This document shows, one piece after another, positions 44,551 to 52,818 of a stretch of 64,000 nt of DNA. The notes beneath the pieces were generated by a model, which did no database searches, was not told where the DNA came from, and was given only the letters and a program-made list of their open reading frames with translations. The translations under genes were made by a program, and so were the position numbers. The DNA lies in NCBI RefSeq assembly GCF_006716885.1, contig NZ_VFPU01000002.1, positions 62,001-126,000 of the forward strand. Direction: 5' to 3'. This stretch comes from Ornithinimicrobium humiphilum. GTDB lineage: Bacteria > Actinomycetota > Actinomycetes > Actinomycetales > Dermatophilaceae. Each line of letters begins with the position of its first letter. The first letter of the stretch is position 1.

Positions 44551-45245
44551 CAGGCACCACCCGCCATCGCGTCGACGAACCACCGGGTCAACGAGGTGGG
44601 GTGGGTGATGGCGGTGCCCACGCAGACGGCGTGGGCACCGGCCGCGAGCGCGGCGCGGGCGTGCTCGTGGGTGTGGATGCGGCCCTCGGCGACCACGGGC
44701 ACGTTCCCCACGGCGGCGACCACCTCGCGCAGCAGCTCCAGGTCAGGGCCCTCGGTGCGGGGCCGGGCCTGGGTGTAGCCGGCGAGCGTCGTCCCCACGA
44801 TGTCGGCACCGGCCTCGGCGGCGGCGACCGCGGAGGCGAGGTCGTCGCAGTCGGCCATGACGAGCACGCCGTGCTCCTCGTGGAGCATGTGGACGGTGTC
44901 GGCGACCGTGCTGCCGTCCGGGCGGGGGCGGCGCGTGGCGTCGATCGCGACGACGTGGGCACCGGCCTCGGCCACCGCCCGTGCGTGCCGCAGCGTCGGG
45001 GTGATGTAGACGCCCGCGTCCCCGTCCTTCCACAGCCCGACCACGGGCACCCCCACCCTGGCGACGGTGGCGCGGACGTCCTCGACGCCCTGCACCCGGA
45101 CGGCGGCGGCACCCCCCTCGACGACGGCGGCGGCGACCGCCGCCATGATCTCGGGCGAGCGCATCGGCTCGCCGGGATAGGCCTGGCACGACACCACGAG
45201 GCGGCCCCTCAGGGTCGCGAGGACGTCGGCGGCTGCGGTGGTCAT
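44550..45245 (-). CDS. nanE: N-acetylmannosamine-6-phosphate 2-epimerase
   Basis: 231 residues, TIM barrel of the NanE family; converts ManNAc-6-P to GlcNAc-6-P. LRGRLVVSCQAYPGEPMRSP at the N-terminus, the catalytic lysine in PVVGLWKDGD, ADIVGTTLAGYT, and the catalytic glutamate in VPVVAEGRIHTHEHA with the phosphate loop AVCVGTAITHP. GAGGAG precedes ATG 45245. Its presence between a ROK kinase and nagB is the best single proof that this operon degrades sialic acid. Confidence 0.93.
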   Translation of the reverse strand: MTTAAADVLATLRGRLVVSCQAYPGEPMRSPEIMAAVAAAVVEGGAAAVRVQGVEDVRATVARVGVPVVGLWKDGDAGVYITPTLRHARAVAEAGAHVVAIDATRRPRPDGSTVADTVHMLHEEHGVLVMADCDDLASAVAAAEAGADIVGTTLAGYTQARPRTEGPDLELLREVVAAVGNVPVVAEGRIHTHEHARAALAAGAHAVCVGTAITHPTSLTRWFVDAMAGGA

Positions 45246-45273
45246 GGTGCTCCTCGGGGAGGGTGCGGTCCGG

Positions 45274-46224
45274 TCAGGGTAGGAGATGCGAGCGGGCGTG
45301 GGCGGCCGCGCCGTGCAGGGCGGCCGAGACGCCCAGGTCGGAGAAGCGGACGGGGGTCCCCTGCGCGGGGTCCATCGCCTGCTCGGCGACCCCGGCGAGG
45401 AGGGCCGTGCGCCACGGCGCGCCGGCGGCGCTGAGGCCGCCGCCGACCACGACCACGTCCGGGTCGAGCACGTTGAGCAGCCCGCCCACGACGCGGCCGG
45501 TCGCACGGCCGGCCAGCGTGAGCACCTCGCCGGCGATGGCCACGAGGTCGCCGTCCTGGGTGGAGGTGGGCCCCTCGGCGGCGAGCGCGGCGATCTCCCG
45601 GCCGGACAGCCGCCGGCCCGTGCTGCGCGCGAACTCCGCCTCGACGCCGTAGCCCGAGGCGATCGCCTCGAGGTGGCCGCTCCGCCCGCAGCTGCACACC
45701 AGGCCGTCGGCCTCCGGCACGGGGACGTGGCCGACGTGCCCGGCGACGCCGTGGGCACCGAGGACGGGACGGCCCTCGAGCACGTGGCACCCGCCGATCC
45801 CGGTCCCGACGGCGACGACGAGGGCCGAAGGCGCGCCACGGGCCTCGCCGAGCAGGGCCTCGCCCAGCCCGTGCGCGTGCACGTCGTTGAGGACGGCGAC
45901 CGGGGCGCCCAGGCCCTCGGCGAGCCGGTCGGCGAGCGGCATGCCCGCCCAGCCCCGCAGCGTGTCGGTCGCGTGGGTGACCCGCCCGGTGGCCGGGTCG
46001 ATCGTCCCCGCCGACGAGACGCCCACGCGGACGGCCGGGGCGCCCGCCGCCGCGAGCACGGTGCGCGCCAGCTCGAGCACGGTGCGGACCACCGCCTCGG
46101 CACCCTCCCCCGCCGGCGTCGGCGCGGTCCGCAGGTGCTCGACCTCCGGGCCCGTCGCGTCGTCCGCGACGACCGCCGCCGCGATCTTGGTGCCGCCGAT
46201 GTCGACGGCGAGGGTGCGCGTCAC
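45274..46224 (-). CDS. nanK: ROK-family kinase, probable N-acetylmannosamine kinase
   Basis: 316 residues. ATP site LAVDIGGTKIAAAVV at residues 5-19, catalytic region VLNDVHAHGLGEALLG and VAVGTGIGG, and the ROK zinc motif GLVCSCGRSGHLEAIASG. The usual motif CxCGxxGCxE has cysteine where this one has histidine (CSCGRSGH), a conservative ligand change. Its place between nanA and nanE makes ManNAc the likely substrate (to ManNAc-6-P). I took GTG 46224 as start; the nanA stop ends at 46226 and overlaps the ribosome site CTCCTGAG. Confidence 0.85.
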   Translation of the reverse strand: MTRTLAVDIGGTKIAAAVVADDATGPEVEHLRTAPTPAGEGAEAVVRTVLELARTVLAAAGAPAVRVGVSSAGTIDPATGRVTHATDTLRGWAGMPLADRLAEGLGAPVAVLNDVHAHGLGEALLGEARGAPSALVVAVGTGIGGCHVLEGRPVLGAHGVAGHVGHVPVPEADGLVCSCGRSGHLEAIASGYGVEAEFARSTGRRLSGREIAALAAEGPTSTQDGDLVAIAGEVLTLAGRATGRVVGGLLNVLDPDVVVVGGGLSAAGAPWRTALLAGVAEQAMDPAQGTPVRFSDLGVSAALHGAAAHARSHLLP

Positions 46225-46225
46225 C

Positions 46226-47143
46226 TCAGGAGAGACCCGCGGCGCTGCACAGCTCGGCGATGCGGGCGGCGTCGTCGTCGCCGAGCGGCACCATCGGCGG
46301 GGCCATGACGTTGGTCTCGATGACGCCGAGGTGGCGCAGCGCCGTCTTGAAGGCGCCGATCCCCGCGGCCGGCCCGACGCGGCCGGCCGGCACGAAGACG
46401 ATCTCGAAGAGCGCGGCCAGCCGGTCCTGCTCGGCGCGCACCGCCTCCCAGTCCCCCGCCCGGGCGGCGCGGTCCATGCGCACGTAGCCGGCCGGGTCGA
46501 CGTTGCCCAGGCCGGGCACCGAGCCGTGGGCCCCGGCCAGGTAGGCGCCGTCGACGACGACCTCGTGGCCGGTGAGCAGCGTGAGGGGCTCGCCGGCGGC
46601 GCGGTTGAGCATGGCGAGCCGGCGGAAGCCGACGTCGTCGCCGGAGGAGTCCTTGACACCGGTGAGGACCCCCTCCTGCCCGAGCCGCACCAGCAGGTCG
46701 GCGGGCAGCTTGTAGTGGGTGCACACCGGGATGTCGTAGGCCCACACCGGCAGGTCGGTGCCGGCGGCCAGGCCGCGGAAGTGCGCCTCGACCTCGGCGG
46801 GCCCGGTGATCGCGTAGAAGGGAGCGGTCGCCACGATGCCGGCCGCACCGACCCGCTCCGCGACCCGGGCGTGCGCGAGCACGCGCTCGAGCTGGGTGTC
46901 GATGACGCCGGCCAGGACCGGCACCCGCCCGTCGGCGAAGCGGACCACGGCCTCGAGCGCGGCGGCGCGGCGGGCGTCGTCGAGGAAGGCGGTCTCGCTG
47001 CTCGAGCCGAGGGCGAAGATCCCGTCGACACCGCCGTCGAGCAGCCGGGCCACGAGGCGCTCGAGGGAGGCGAGGTCGATCTCGCCCTCCGCCGTGAAGG
47101 GCGTGAGGACGGGCGGGACGACGCCGCGGAGCTGGGCGGTCAT
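46226..47143 (-). CDS. nanA: Dihydrodipicolinate synthase-family aldolase, probable N-acetylneuraminate lyase
   Basis: 305 residues, class I aldolase TIM barrel. Motifs: GVVPPVLTPFTAEGEIDLAS, DGIFALGSSSETAFL (pyruvate carboxylate loop), the catalytic tyrosine in PVWAYDIPVCTHY and the Schiff-base lysine in VLTGVKDSSGDD. By sequence alone this could be a DapA-like enzyme; the operon (nanK, nanE, nagA, nagB, ABC uptake) argues for cleavage of sialic acid to ManNAc and pyruvate. GAAAGGACCCCTC precedes ATG 47143. Confidence 0.85.
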   Translation of the reverse strand: MTAQLRGVVPPVLTPFTAEGEIDLASLERLVARLLDGGVDGIFALGSSSETAFLDDARRAAALEAVVRFADGRVPVLAGVIDTQLERVLAHARVAERVGAAGIVATAPFYAITGPAEVEAHFRGLAAGTDLPVWAYDIPVCTHYKLPADLLVRLGQEGVLTGVKDSSGDDVGFRRLAMLNRAAGEPLTLLTGHEVVVDGAYLAGAHGSVPGLGNVDPAGYVRMDRAARAGDWEAVRAEQDRLAALFEIVFVPAGRVGPAAGIGAFKTALRHLGVIETNVMAPPMVPLGDDDAARIAELCSAAGLS

Positions 47144-47169
47144 GAGGGGTCCTTTCGAGGGGGTTCGGC

Positions 47170-47985
47170 TCAGAGCAGCGACGGCGTCGCGGCGAGCAGG
47201 GTGCGGGTGTAGGGGTCGGAGGGGTCGGCGAGCACGACGTCGGCCGGGCCGGTCTCCACGATCCGGCCGGCGTTCATCACCGCGACCCGGTCCGAGACGT
47301 AGCGCACCGTGCTGATGTCGTGGCTGATGAAGACCAGCCCCAGCCCGAGCTCGTCCTTGAGGTCGGTGAGCAGGTTGAGCACCTGGGCGCGCACCGACAC
47401 GTCGAGCGCGGAGGTGGGCTCGTCGGCGACGACGACGTCCGGCTCGAGGGTGAGCGCCCGGGCGATGGCGACGCGCTGGCGCTGGCCACCGGAGATCTGG
47501 CGCGGCAGGACGTCGAGCGCCGACAGCGGGAGGCCGACGAGCTGGATGAGCTCGCGGACCCGCTCCAGCCGGGAGGCCTCGTCCCCCACGCCGTGGACCC
47601 GCAGCGGGTCGAGCAGCTGCTCGCGCACGACCATCCGGGGGTTGAGCGCGGTGGACGGGTCCTGGAAGACCACGGAGACGGCGCGACCGAGCTCGCGCCG
47701 GTCGGCGCCCCGGTGCCGCAGCGGGCGGCCGCGGAAGAGCACCTCGCCGCTCGTGGGGCGCTGCAGCCCGACCATCACGCGCGCCAGGGTGGACTTGCCG
47801 CAGCCCGACTCCCCGACGATGCCGACGGTCTCACCGCGGCTGATGCGGAAGTCGACGCCGGCGACGGCGTGGACCTTGTCGGGCCGCAAGAGGCTGCCGG
47901 TGCGGGCGCGGTGGACGACGTGCACGCCCTTGAGCTCGAGGAATGGCGAGTCGGAGGTCCGGTCGGGGGTGAGCGGCGCGGTCAT
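47170..47985 (-). CDS. Oligopeptide-type ABC transporter ATPase (DppF-like)
   Basis: 271 residues. Walker A GIVGESGCGKSTLARVM near residue 55, Q loop VVFQDPSTALNPRM, signature ISGGQRQRVAIARAL, Walker B VVVADEPTSALD, switch FISHDIS and the C-terminal oligopeptide extension SDPYTRTLLAATPSLL. It completes the transporter with the fused permease/ATPase upstream. ATG 47985 lies in the TGA of that gene (ATGA overlap). Sialic-acid ABC systems of this SatABCD type are known in Haemophilus ducreyi and Corynebacterium glutamicum. Confidence 0.9.
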   Translation of the reverse strand: MTAPLTPDRTSDSPFLELKGVHVVHRARTGSLLRPDKVHAVAGVDFRISRGETVGIVGESGCGKSTLARVMVGLQRPTSGEVLFRGRPLRHRGADRRELGRAVSVVFQDPSTALNPRMVVREQLLDPLRVHGVGDEASRLERVRELIQLVGLPLSALDVLPRQISGGQRQRVAIARALTLEPDVVVADEPTSALDVSVRAQVLNLLTDLKDELGLGLVFISHDISTVRYVSDRVAVMNAGRIVETGPADVVLADPSDPYTRTLLAATPSLL

Positions 47986-49991
47986 CGCACGGCCTCCTGG
48001 GCCTTGACGGCCTCCAGCGCGTCGGTGGAGGCGTAGAGGTGGGTGGTGCCCGGCACCGTGCGCAGGTCGGGCCGGACGTCGGCACCGACGCCCGTCCGGC
48101 GGGAGCGGGGTGCGAAGCGGTCGCCGGGGACGAAGTCGCGCGGCGAGGGCACGGTCCCCGGCACCTGGTGCAGCCGCTCGGCGCCGGACTCGATCGAGAG
48201 CACCGAGCCCAGCAGGCCCCGGGTGTACTCGTGGCGCGGGTCGCGCAGCAGCTCGGCGGTGTCGGCCTGCTCGACCACCTGACCGGCGTACATCACCGTG
48301 ATGCGGTGGGCGAGCCGGGCGACGAGGGCGAGGTCGTGGCTGACGAAGACCATCGCGAAACCCAGCTCCTCGCGCAGCTCGTTGAGCAGGTCGACGACCT
48401 GCTGCTGCACGGTGACGTCGAGCGCCGTGGTGGGCTCGTCGGCGATGAGCAGGCGCGGGTTGCGGGTCAGCGCCATGGCGATGAGCACGCGCTGACGCTG
48501 GCCGCCGGAGAGCTCGTGCGGATAGGACTTCAGGGTGCGCTTCGGGTCGAGACCGACGAGCTCGAGCAGCTCGGTGGCCGAGCGCTTGCCCCCGCGTCGC
48601 AGCAGCTGCTGCAGCTGGGAGGAGACGAGCATCGAGGGGTTCAGGCTCGAGAGCGCGTCCTGGTAGACCATCGCCATGTCGTGCCCCCGCAGGGCGTTGC
48701 GGCTGCGGGCGTCGAGACCGACGAGGTCCTGACCGGCGAAGCGCATCTCGCCGCGGACCCGCGCCGTGGGGGGCAGCAGCCCCATGATCGCCATCGCGGT
48801 GATCGACTTGCCGCAGCCGGACTCGCCGACCAGGCCCATGGTCTCGCCCGGGCGGACTCTGAAGGACACGTCGTCGACGATGTCCACGTCGCCGTGGGCC
48901 TGCGGGAAGGCGATGGAGAGGTTGCGCACCTCGAGCAGCGGCGCGGCCTGCGGGTCGGCGTAGACCAGCCGGTCGGCGCGGCGCTCCTCGGAGACGCGGA
49001 GGGTGCGGAGGTTCTCGGCCAGCAGTGCCTCGGCCTGCTCGGCGTCGGTCAGACCGAGGACGTGCGCCTCGTCCTCCGCCGCGGCCTCCACGACCTCGGC
49101 CTCGTCCGCCTCGACGTCGACGACGCGGCGCACCCGCGGGCTGGCCAGCGCGTCGGTCATGCCCTCGGCGAGCACGTTGAGGGAGAGCACCGTGAGCAGG
49201 ATCATCAGGCCCGGGAAGAAGGTGGGCCACCAGTAGCCCGAGAGGAGCAACTGCTTGCCCTCGGCCAGGATGTTGCCCCACGACGGGTCCGGCGGCCGCA
49301 CGCCGGCGTTGATGAAGGACAGCGAGGCCTCGAGCACGATGGCGTCGGCCACCAGCACGGTGGCGAAGACGAGGATCGGGGCCAACGTGTTGCGGGCGAC
49401 GTGCTTGACCAGGATGCGGGGCGTGCCCGCACCCATGACCCGCGAGGCCGCCACGTAGTCCTCGCCGAACTGCGCGAGCACGTTGGCGCGGATCACCCGG
49501 GAGAGCTGTGGCGTGTAGAGGAAGCCGATCGCGAAGATGATGACCGGCAGGCTGGTGCCCCACACGGCCACGAAGACGGCGGCCAGCGCGATGCCGGGGA
49601 AGCTCATGATGATGTCGAGGATCCGCATGAGGACCTCGGAGACGACCTTGCCGCCGGTGGCGGCCACGGAGCCCAGCACGGCCGCCGCGAGCAGCGCCCC
49701 GCCGGTGGCGAACAGGCCGATGAGCAGCGAGGACCGGGCGCCGTAGACGACGCGGGCGAAGATGTCTCGGCCGCTGGCGTCGGTGCCGAACCAGTGCTCC
49801 GCGCCGGGGGGCTGCACCGGGGCGCCGATGGCGTAGGGGCCGGCCGGGACGAGCACCGGGGCGAGCAGGGCCACCAGCGCCAGGAGCAGCAGGAAGCCGA
49901 GCGCGACCTTGGAGGTGACCGGCAGGTCGCGCAGCGCGCCGAGGCGCGCGCCGGACACGGCGGTGAGGCGGTCGGAGAGGCGGCGGCGCAT
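47982..49991 (-). CDS. Fused ABC permease (DppC-like) and ATPase (DppD-like)
   Basis: 669 residues. Residues 1-290 are a DppC permease with five or six helices, HWFGTDASGRDIFARVVYGA and the coupling EAA motif EDYVAASRVMGAGTPRILVKH. An acidic, Ala-rich linker of about 60 residues (VDVEADEAEVVEAAAEDEAH) leads to an ATPase with GLVGESGCGKSITAMAIMG, LSGGQRQRVLIAMAL and LLIADEPTTALD, then the oligopeptide C-terminal extension with PRHEYTRGLLGSVLS. Such permease-ATPase fusions occur in actinobacteria and guarantee a 1:1 ratio. Its start overlaps the stop of the DppB gene. Confidence 0.9.
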   Translation of the reverse strand: MRRRLSDRLTAVSGARLGALRDLPVTSKVALGFLLLLALVALLAPVLVPAGPYAIGAPVQPPGAEHWFGTDASGRDIFARVVYGARSSLLIGLFATGGALLAAAVLGSVAATGGKVVSEVLMRILDIIMSFPGIALAAVFVAVWGTSLPVIIFAIGFLYTPQLSRVIRANVLAQFGEDYVAASRVMGAGTPRILVKHVARNTLAPILVFATVLVADAIVLEASLSFINAGVRPPDPSWGNILAEGKQLLLSGYWWPTFFPGLMILLTVLSLNVLAEGMTDALASPRVRRVVDVEADEAEVVEAAAEDEAHVLGLTDAEQAEALLAENLRTLRVSEERRADRLVYADPQAAPLLEVRNLSIAFPQAHGDVDIVDDVSFRVRPGETMGLVGESGCGKSITAMAIMGLLPPTARVRGEMRFAGQDLVGLDARSRNALRGHDMAMVYQDALSSLNPSMLVSSQLQQLLRRGGKRSATELLELVGLDPKRTLKSYPHELSGGQRQRVLIAMALTRNPRLLIADEPTTALDVTVQQQVVDLLNELREELGFAMVFVSHDLALVARLAHRITVMYAGQVVEQADTAELLRDPRHEYTRGLLGSVLSIESGAERLHQVPGTVPSPRDFVPGDRFAPRSRRTGVGADVRPDLRTVPGTTHLYASTDALEAVKAQEAVR

Positions 49992-50956
49992 CAGATGCTC
50001 CGGATCCTCGGGTTGACCAGCACGTAGAGCAGGTCGACCACGATGTTGACGACGATGAAGGCGATGGCGACGACGAGGGTGACGCCCTGCACGAGGAAGA
50101 CGTCGTTGCGGGTCACCCCGTCGAGGATGAGCTGGCCCATGGCGCGGATGTTGAAGATGATCTCGATGATCACCGCGCCGCCCATGAGGTAGCCGACGCG
50201 CAGGCCGAGGACCGTCAGGGGGGTGATGAGGGCGTTGCGCAGCACGTTGCGGGCGACCACCTCGCCGCGCGGGACGCCCGAGCCGATGGCCGTCCGGACG
50301 TAGTCCTTGTCGAGCTCCTCGACCATCGCGGTGCGCACCACCCGGGTGAGCGAGCCCGCGACGGGCACGGCGAGCGCCACGGCCGGCAGCACGATGTTCT
50401 CCGTGTACTGCCCCGGGTCCTGGGCGAAGGGCACCCACTGCAGGATGAGCGCCGGGAAGACGCCCCAGCCGCCCGGGACGGTGCCGAGCCACTGGATGAG
50501 CAGGATCGCCAGCCAGAAGGACGGGGTCGCCAGGGCGGCGATGGAGAGCACCCGGATCACCTGGTCGACGAGCCGGTCGCGGTAGAGCGCGGCCAGCACG
50601 CCGAGCACGAGGGAGATCACGATCGCGATGGCCAGGCCGATGAAGGTCAGCTGCAGCGTGATCGGGAAGGCCGCGGCGATGACCTCGGTCACCGGGGCGT
50701 TGCCGCTCGTGGTGCCCAGGTCGCCCCGGACCATCCCGGCGAGGAAGCTGACGTAGCGGGTCAGGAGGGGCTGGTCCAGGCCGTTGCGCTCCCGGTAGGC
50801 CTCGAGGGCCTCCGGGGAGGCCGACTCGCCCAGCGCGAGGCGGGCGGGGTCGGCCGGCGAGAGGGACATCACCAGGAACACCAGCAGGGTGACACCCAGG
50901 ACCATGACCGGCAGCGCGACCAGGCGGCGGCCGATCAGTCTGAGCAGGTTGGACAC
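49991..50956 (-). CDS. Oligopeptide-type ABC permease (DppB-like)
   Basis: 321 residues with six helices; N-terminal LIGRRLVALPVMVLGVTLLV, the conserved periplasmic part (RNGLDQPLLTRYVSFLAGMVRGDLG) and the EAA loop YVRTAIGSGVPRGEVVARNV. It pairs with the DppC half of the next gene. AAGGAG lies before ATG 50956. It is separated from the binding-protein gene by an 84-base gap that contains a strong hairpin. Confidence 0.92.
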   Translation of the reverse strand: MSNLLRLIGRRLVALPVMVLGVTLLVFLVMSLSPADPARLALGESASPEALEAYRERNGLDQPLLTRYVSFLAGMVRGDLGTTSGNAPVTEVIAAAFPITLQLTFIGLAIAIVISLVLGVLAALYRDRLVDQVIRVLSIAALATPSFWLAILLIQWLGTVPGGWGVFPALILQWVPFAQDPGQYTENIVLPAVALAVPVAGSLTRVVRTAMVEELDKDYVRTAIGSGVPRGEVVARNVLRNALITPLTVLGLRVGYLMGGAVIIEIIFNIRAMGQLILDGVTRNDVFLVQGVTLVVAIAFIVVNIVVDLLYVLVNPRIRSI

Positions 50957-50992
50957 GGGGTTCTCCTTCGGTGCGGTGCACCCTCGCGGGTT

Positions 50993-51032
50993 CCCCGCGG
51001 GCGGCGCTGTGTGGGGACCGCCGCCCGCGGGG
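50993..51032 (-). terminator. Intercistronic hairpin between the binding protein and the permease genes
   Basis: CCCCGCGGGCGGCG and CGCCGCCCGCGGGG form a perfect 14-pair stem. In many ABC operons such a structure lets the binding protein be made in excess over the membrane parts, by partial termination or by shielding the upstream message. Confidence 0.65.
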
Positions 51033-51040
51033 AGATCAGG

Positions 51041-52672
51041 TCACTTCGTGGTGCCGACGCCCACGAACGACAGGCCGGTGAGCGCGATCGGGGCGAAGTC
51101 GACGAGCGACTCGTCGTCCCAGGCGGTCGGGGCCTTGCGGTGGAAGAGCGGGTAGAGCGGGACCTCCTCGGAGACCAGGTCGAAGATCTGGTGCCAGGCG
51201 TCCATCTGGGCCTGCTGGTCGGTCGCGCGCAGCCCCTCGTCGAGCAGCTGCTGCACGGTCTCGTAGCTCTCGGTGCCCTTCCAGTGCATGCGCGAGTCGG
51301 TCCACAGGTCCGAGCCGTACCACCAGCGCAGCAGCAGGTCCGCGTCGTTGCCGAAGACCGACGGGTCGCCGGGGGCGATGAGCACGTCGAAGGCCTCGGG
51401 GTTGCCGTCGATCGTGGTGTAGGCGTCCGCGGACTGCTTCTCCTCGAACTGCACGTCGACGCCGACCGCCTTGAGGTTCTCCACGATGATCGGGGTGCAC
51501 TGCTTGACCCAGTCGTGGTTGGTGGCGAGCACGCGGAAGGAGGAGACGCCGGCCTCCTCGAAGAGGGCCTTCGCCTTGTCGGCGTCGAGGCTGTAGACCA
51601 CCTTGGCGTCCTGGTGCGCCGGGTGCTCCTTGTGCACGAAGGAGGTCGCGGCGTCGGCCTGGCCGGTGAGGCCGGTGGCGATGATGGTGTCCATGTCCAG
51701 GGCGTAGAGGAAGGCCTGGCGCGCCCGCACGTCCGCGAACGGGTTGCCCTCGGTGCGGTTGAACATGGCGAACAGCAGGCCGAAGCCCTGCACCGACTCG
51801 ACGGTGGACGAGGCCTTGAGCTGGTCGATCGACAGGTAGGGCACCGAGTCGATGGCCTGCACGCTGCCGGACTGCAGGGCGTTGGTGCGGGTGGCCGGGT
51901 CCGGGATGACCTGCCAGGTCATCGTCGCGGCACGGGCCGGGCGCGGGCCGGTGTAGGCGTCGTTGCGCTCGAAGGTGATGACCTTGCTGACGCCGCCGTT
52001 GTCGGTCATCTTCCACGGACCGGTGCCGACGGGGTTGGCGTCGAAGGCCTCGGCGTCGGCCGAGGCCGCCGCCCGGGGGACGATCTTGACGACGGAGAGG
52101 CGCTCGGCGAGCACACCGACGGGGTAGGCGAGCTCGATGGTGACGGTCTTCTCGTCCTTGGCGGTGACGCCGGAGACGAAGGGGATGAAGCCGGCGTAGA
52201 GGGAGGCGTTCTCCGGGTCGAGGACGCGCTCGAAGGAGTAGACGACGTCCTCGGCCGTGACCGGGGTGCCGTCGTGGAAGACCGCACCGTCGCGCAGCGT
52301 GACGTCCACGGAGGTCTCGCCGTCGCCCACGGAGGGCAGCTCGGTGGCGAGCGCCGCGTAGACCTCGCGGGTCGCGGGGTCGAGCTCGGTCAGGCCCTCC
52401 ATGGTGTGCCAGTTGGCCGCCACGGTCAGGGCCGCGGTGGTGGTCATCGGGTCGTAGCCGTTGGTGCCCAGCTCGTAGGAGATGGCGGCGGTGATCGTGC
52501 CGTTCTCGTTCTCGCCGCCGCCGCTGCCCGCGGTGCCCGGGGCGGCGTCGGTGCCGTCCTCGTCGGGCGCGCAGGCGGCGAGGCTGGCCGCGAGACCGGC
52601 GGCGAGACCGATGGTGCCGGTCAGCCGGAGGAAGCCACGGCGGCTGGCCTGGTGCTGCAGTGCGTTCGTCAT
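51041..52672 (-). CDS. ABC transporter substrate-binding lipoprotein (family 5), probable sialic-acid binder
   Basis: 543 residues from ATG 52672. The signal begins ALQHQASRRGFLRLTGTIGL (an RRGFLRL Tat-like motif) and ends in a lipobox LAAC. The mature part is of the oligopeptide-binding SBP_bac_5 family: GLTELDPATREVYAALATEL, LRDGAVFHDGTPVTAEDVVY and ERNDAYTGPRPARAATM. As first gene of an operon that otherwise breaks down sialic acid, it should bind Neu5Ac, as SatA does. GAGAGG lies 13 bases before the ATG. The triple repeat 52716-52736 lies 44 bases upstream. Confidence 0.88.
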   Translation of the reverse strand: MTNALQHQASRRGFLRLTGTIGLAAGLAASLAACAPDEDGTDAAPGTAGSGGGENENGTITAAISYELGTNGYDPMTTTAALTVAANWHTMEGLTELDPATREVYAALATELPSVGDGETSVDVTLRDGAVFHDGTPVTAEDVVYSFERVLDPENASLYAGFIPFVSGVTAKDEKTVTIELAYPVGVLAERLSVVKIVPRAAASADAEAFDANPVGTGPWKMTDNGGVSKVITFERNDAYTGPRPARAATMTWQVIPDPATRTNALQSGSVQAIDSVPYLSIDQLKASSTVESVQGFGLLFAMFNRTEGNPFADVRARQAFLYALDMDTIIATGLTGQADAATSFVHKEHPAHQDAKVVYSLDADKAKALFEEAGVSSFRVLATNHDWVKQCTPIIVENLKAVGVDVQFEEKQSADAYTTIDGNPEAFDVLIAPGDPSVFGNDADLLLRWWYGSDLWTDSRMHWKGTESYETVQQLLDEGLRATDQQAQMDAWHQIFDLVSEEVPLYPLFHRKAPTAWDDESLVDFAPIALTGLSFVGVGTTK

Positions 52673-52715
52673 TGCTACGCATACCTCTCGTCGGGCGCTC
52701 ACCGCGCGCTCACAT

Positions 52716-52736
52716 GACATCGGACATCTGACGTCG
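52716..52736. promoter_or_regulatory. Triple direct repeat, operator candidate of the GntR regulator
   Basis: Three tandem seven-base units: GACATCG, GACATCT, GACGTCG. They lie between the divergent binding-protein gene and the GntR gene. Next to them ACTATAGT (52744-52751) gives a -10-like TATAGT on both strands. E. coli NanR, also an FCD-GntR protein, binds tandem GGTATA repeats ahead of its sialic-acid genes, so the arrangement is suggestive, though the word differs. Confidence 0.6.
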
Positions 52737-52818
52737 GGCAGAGACTATAGTGGGGCCCCGACCGAGTCAACGACGGGGTTTCGGGGCCGACCCCGCCCAG
52801 CACCAGGAGGATGAGCGC

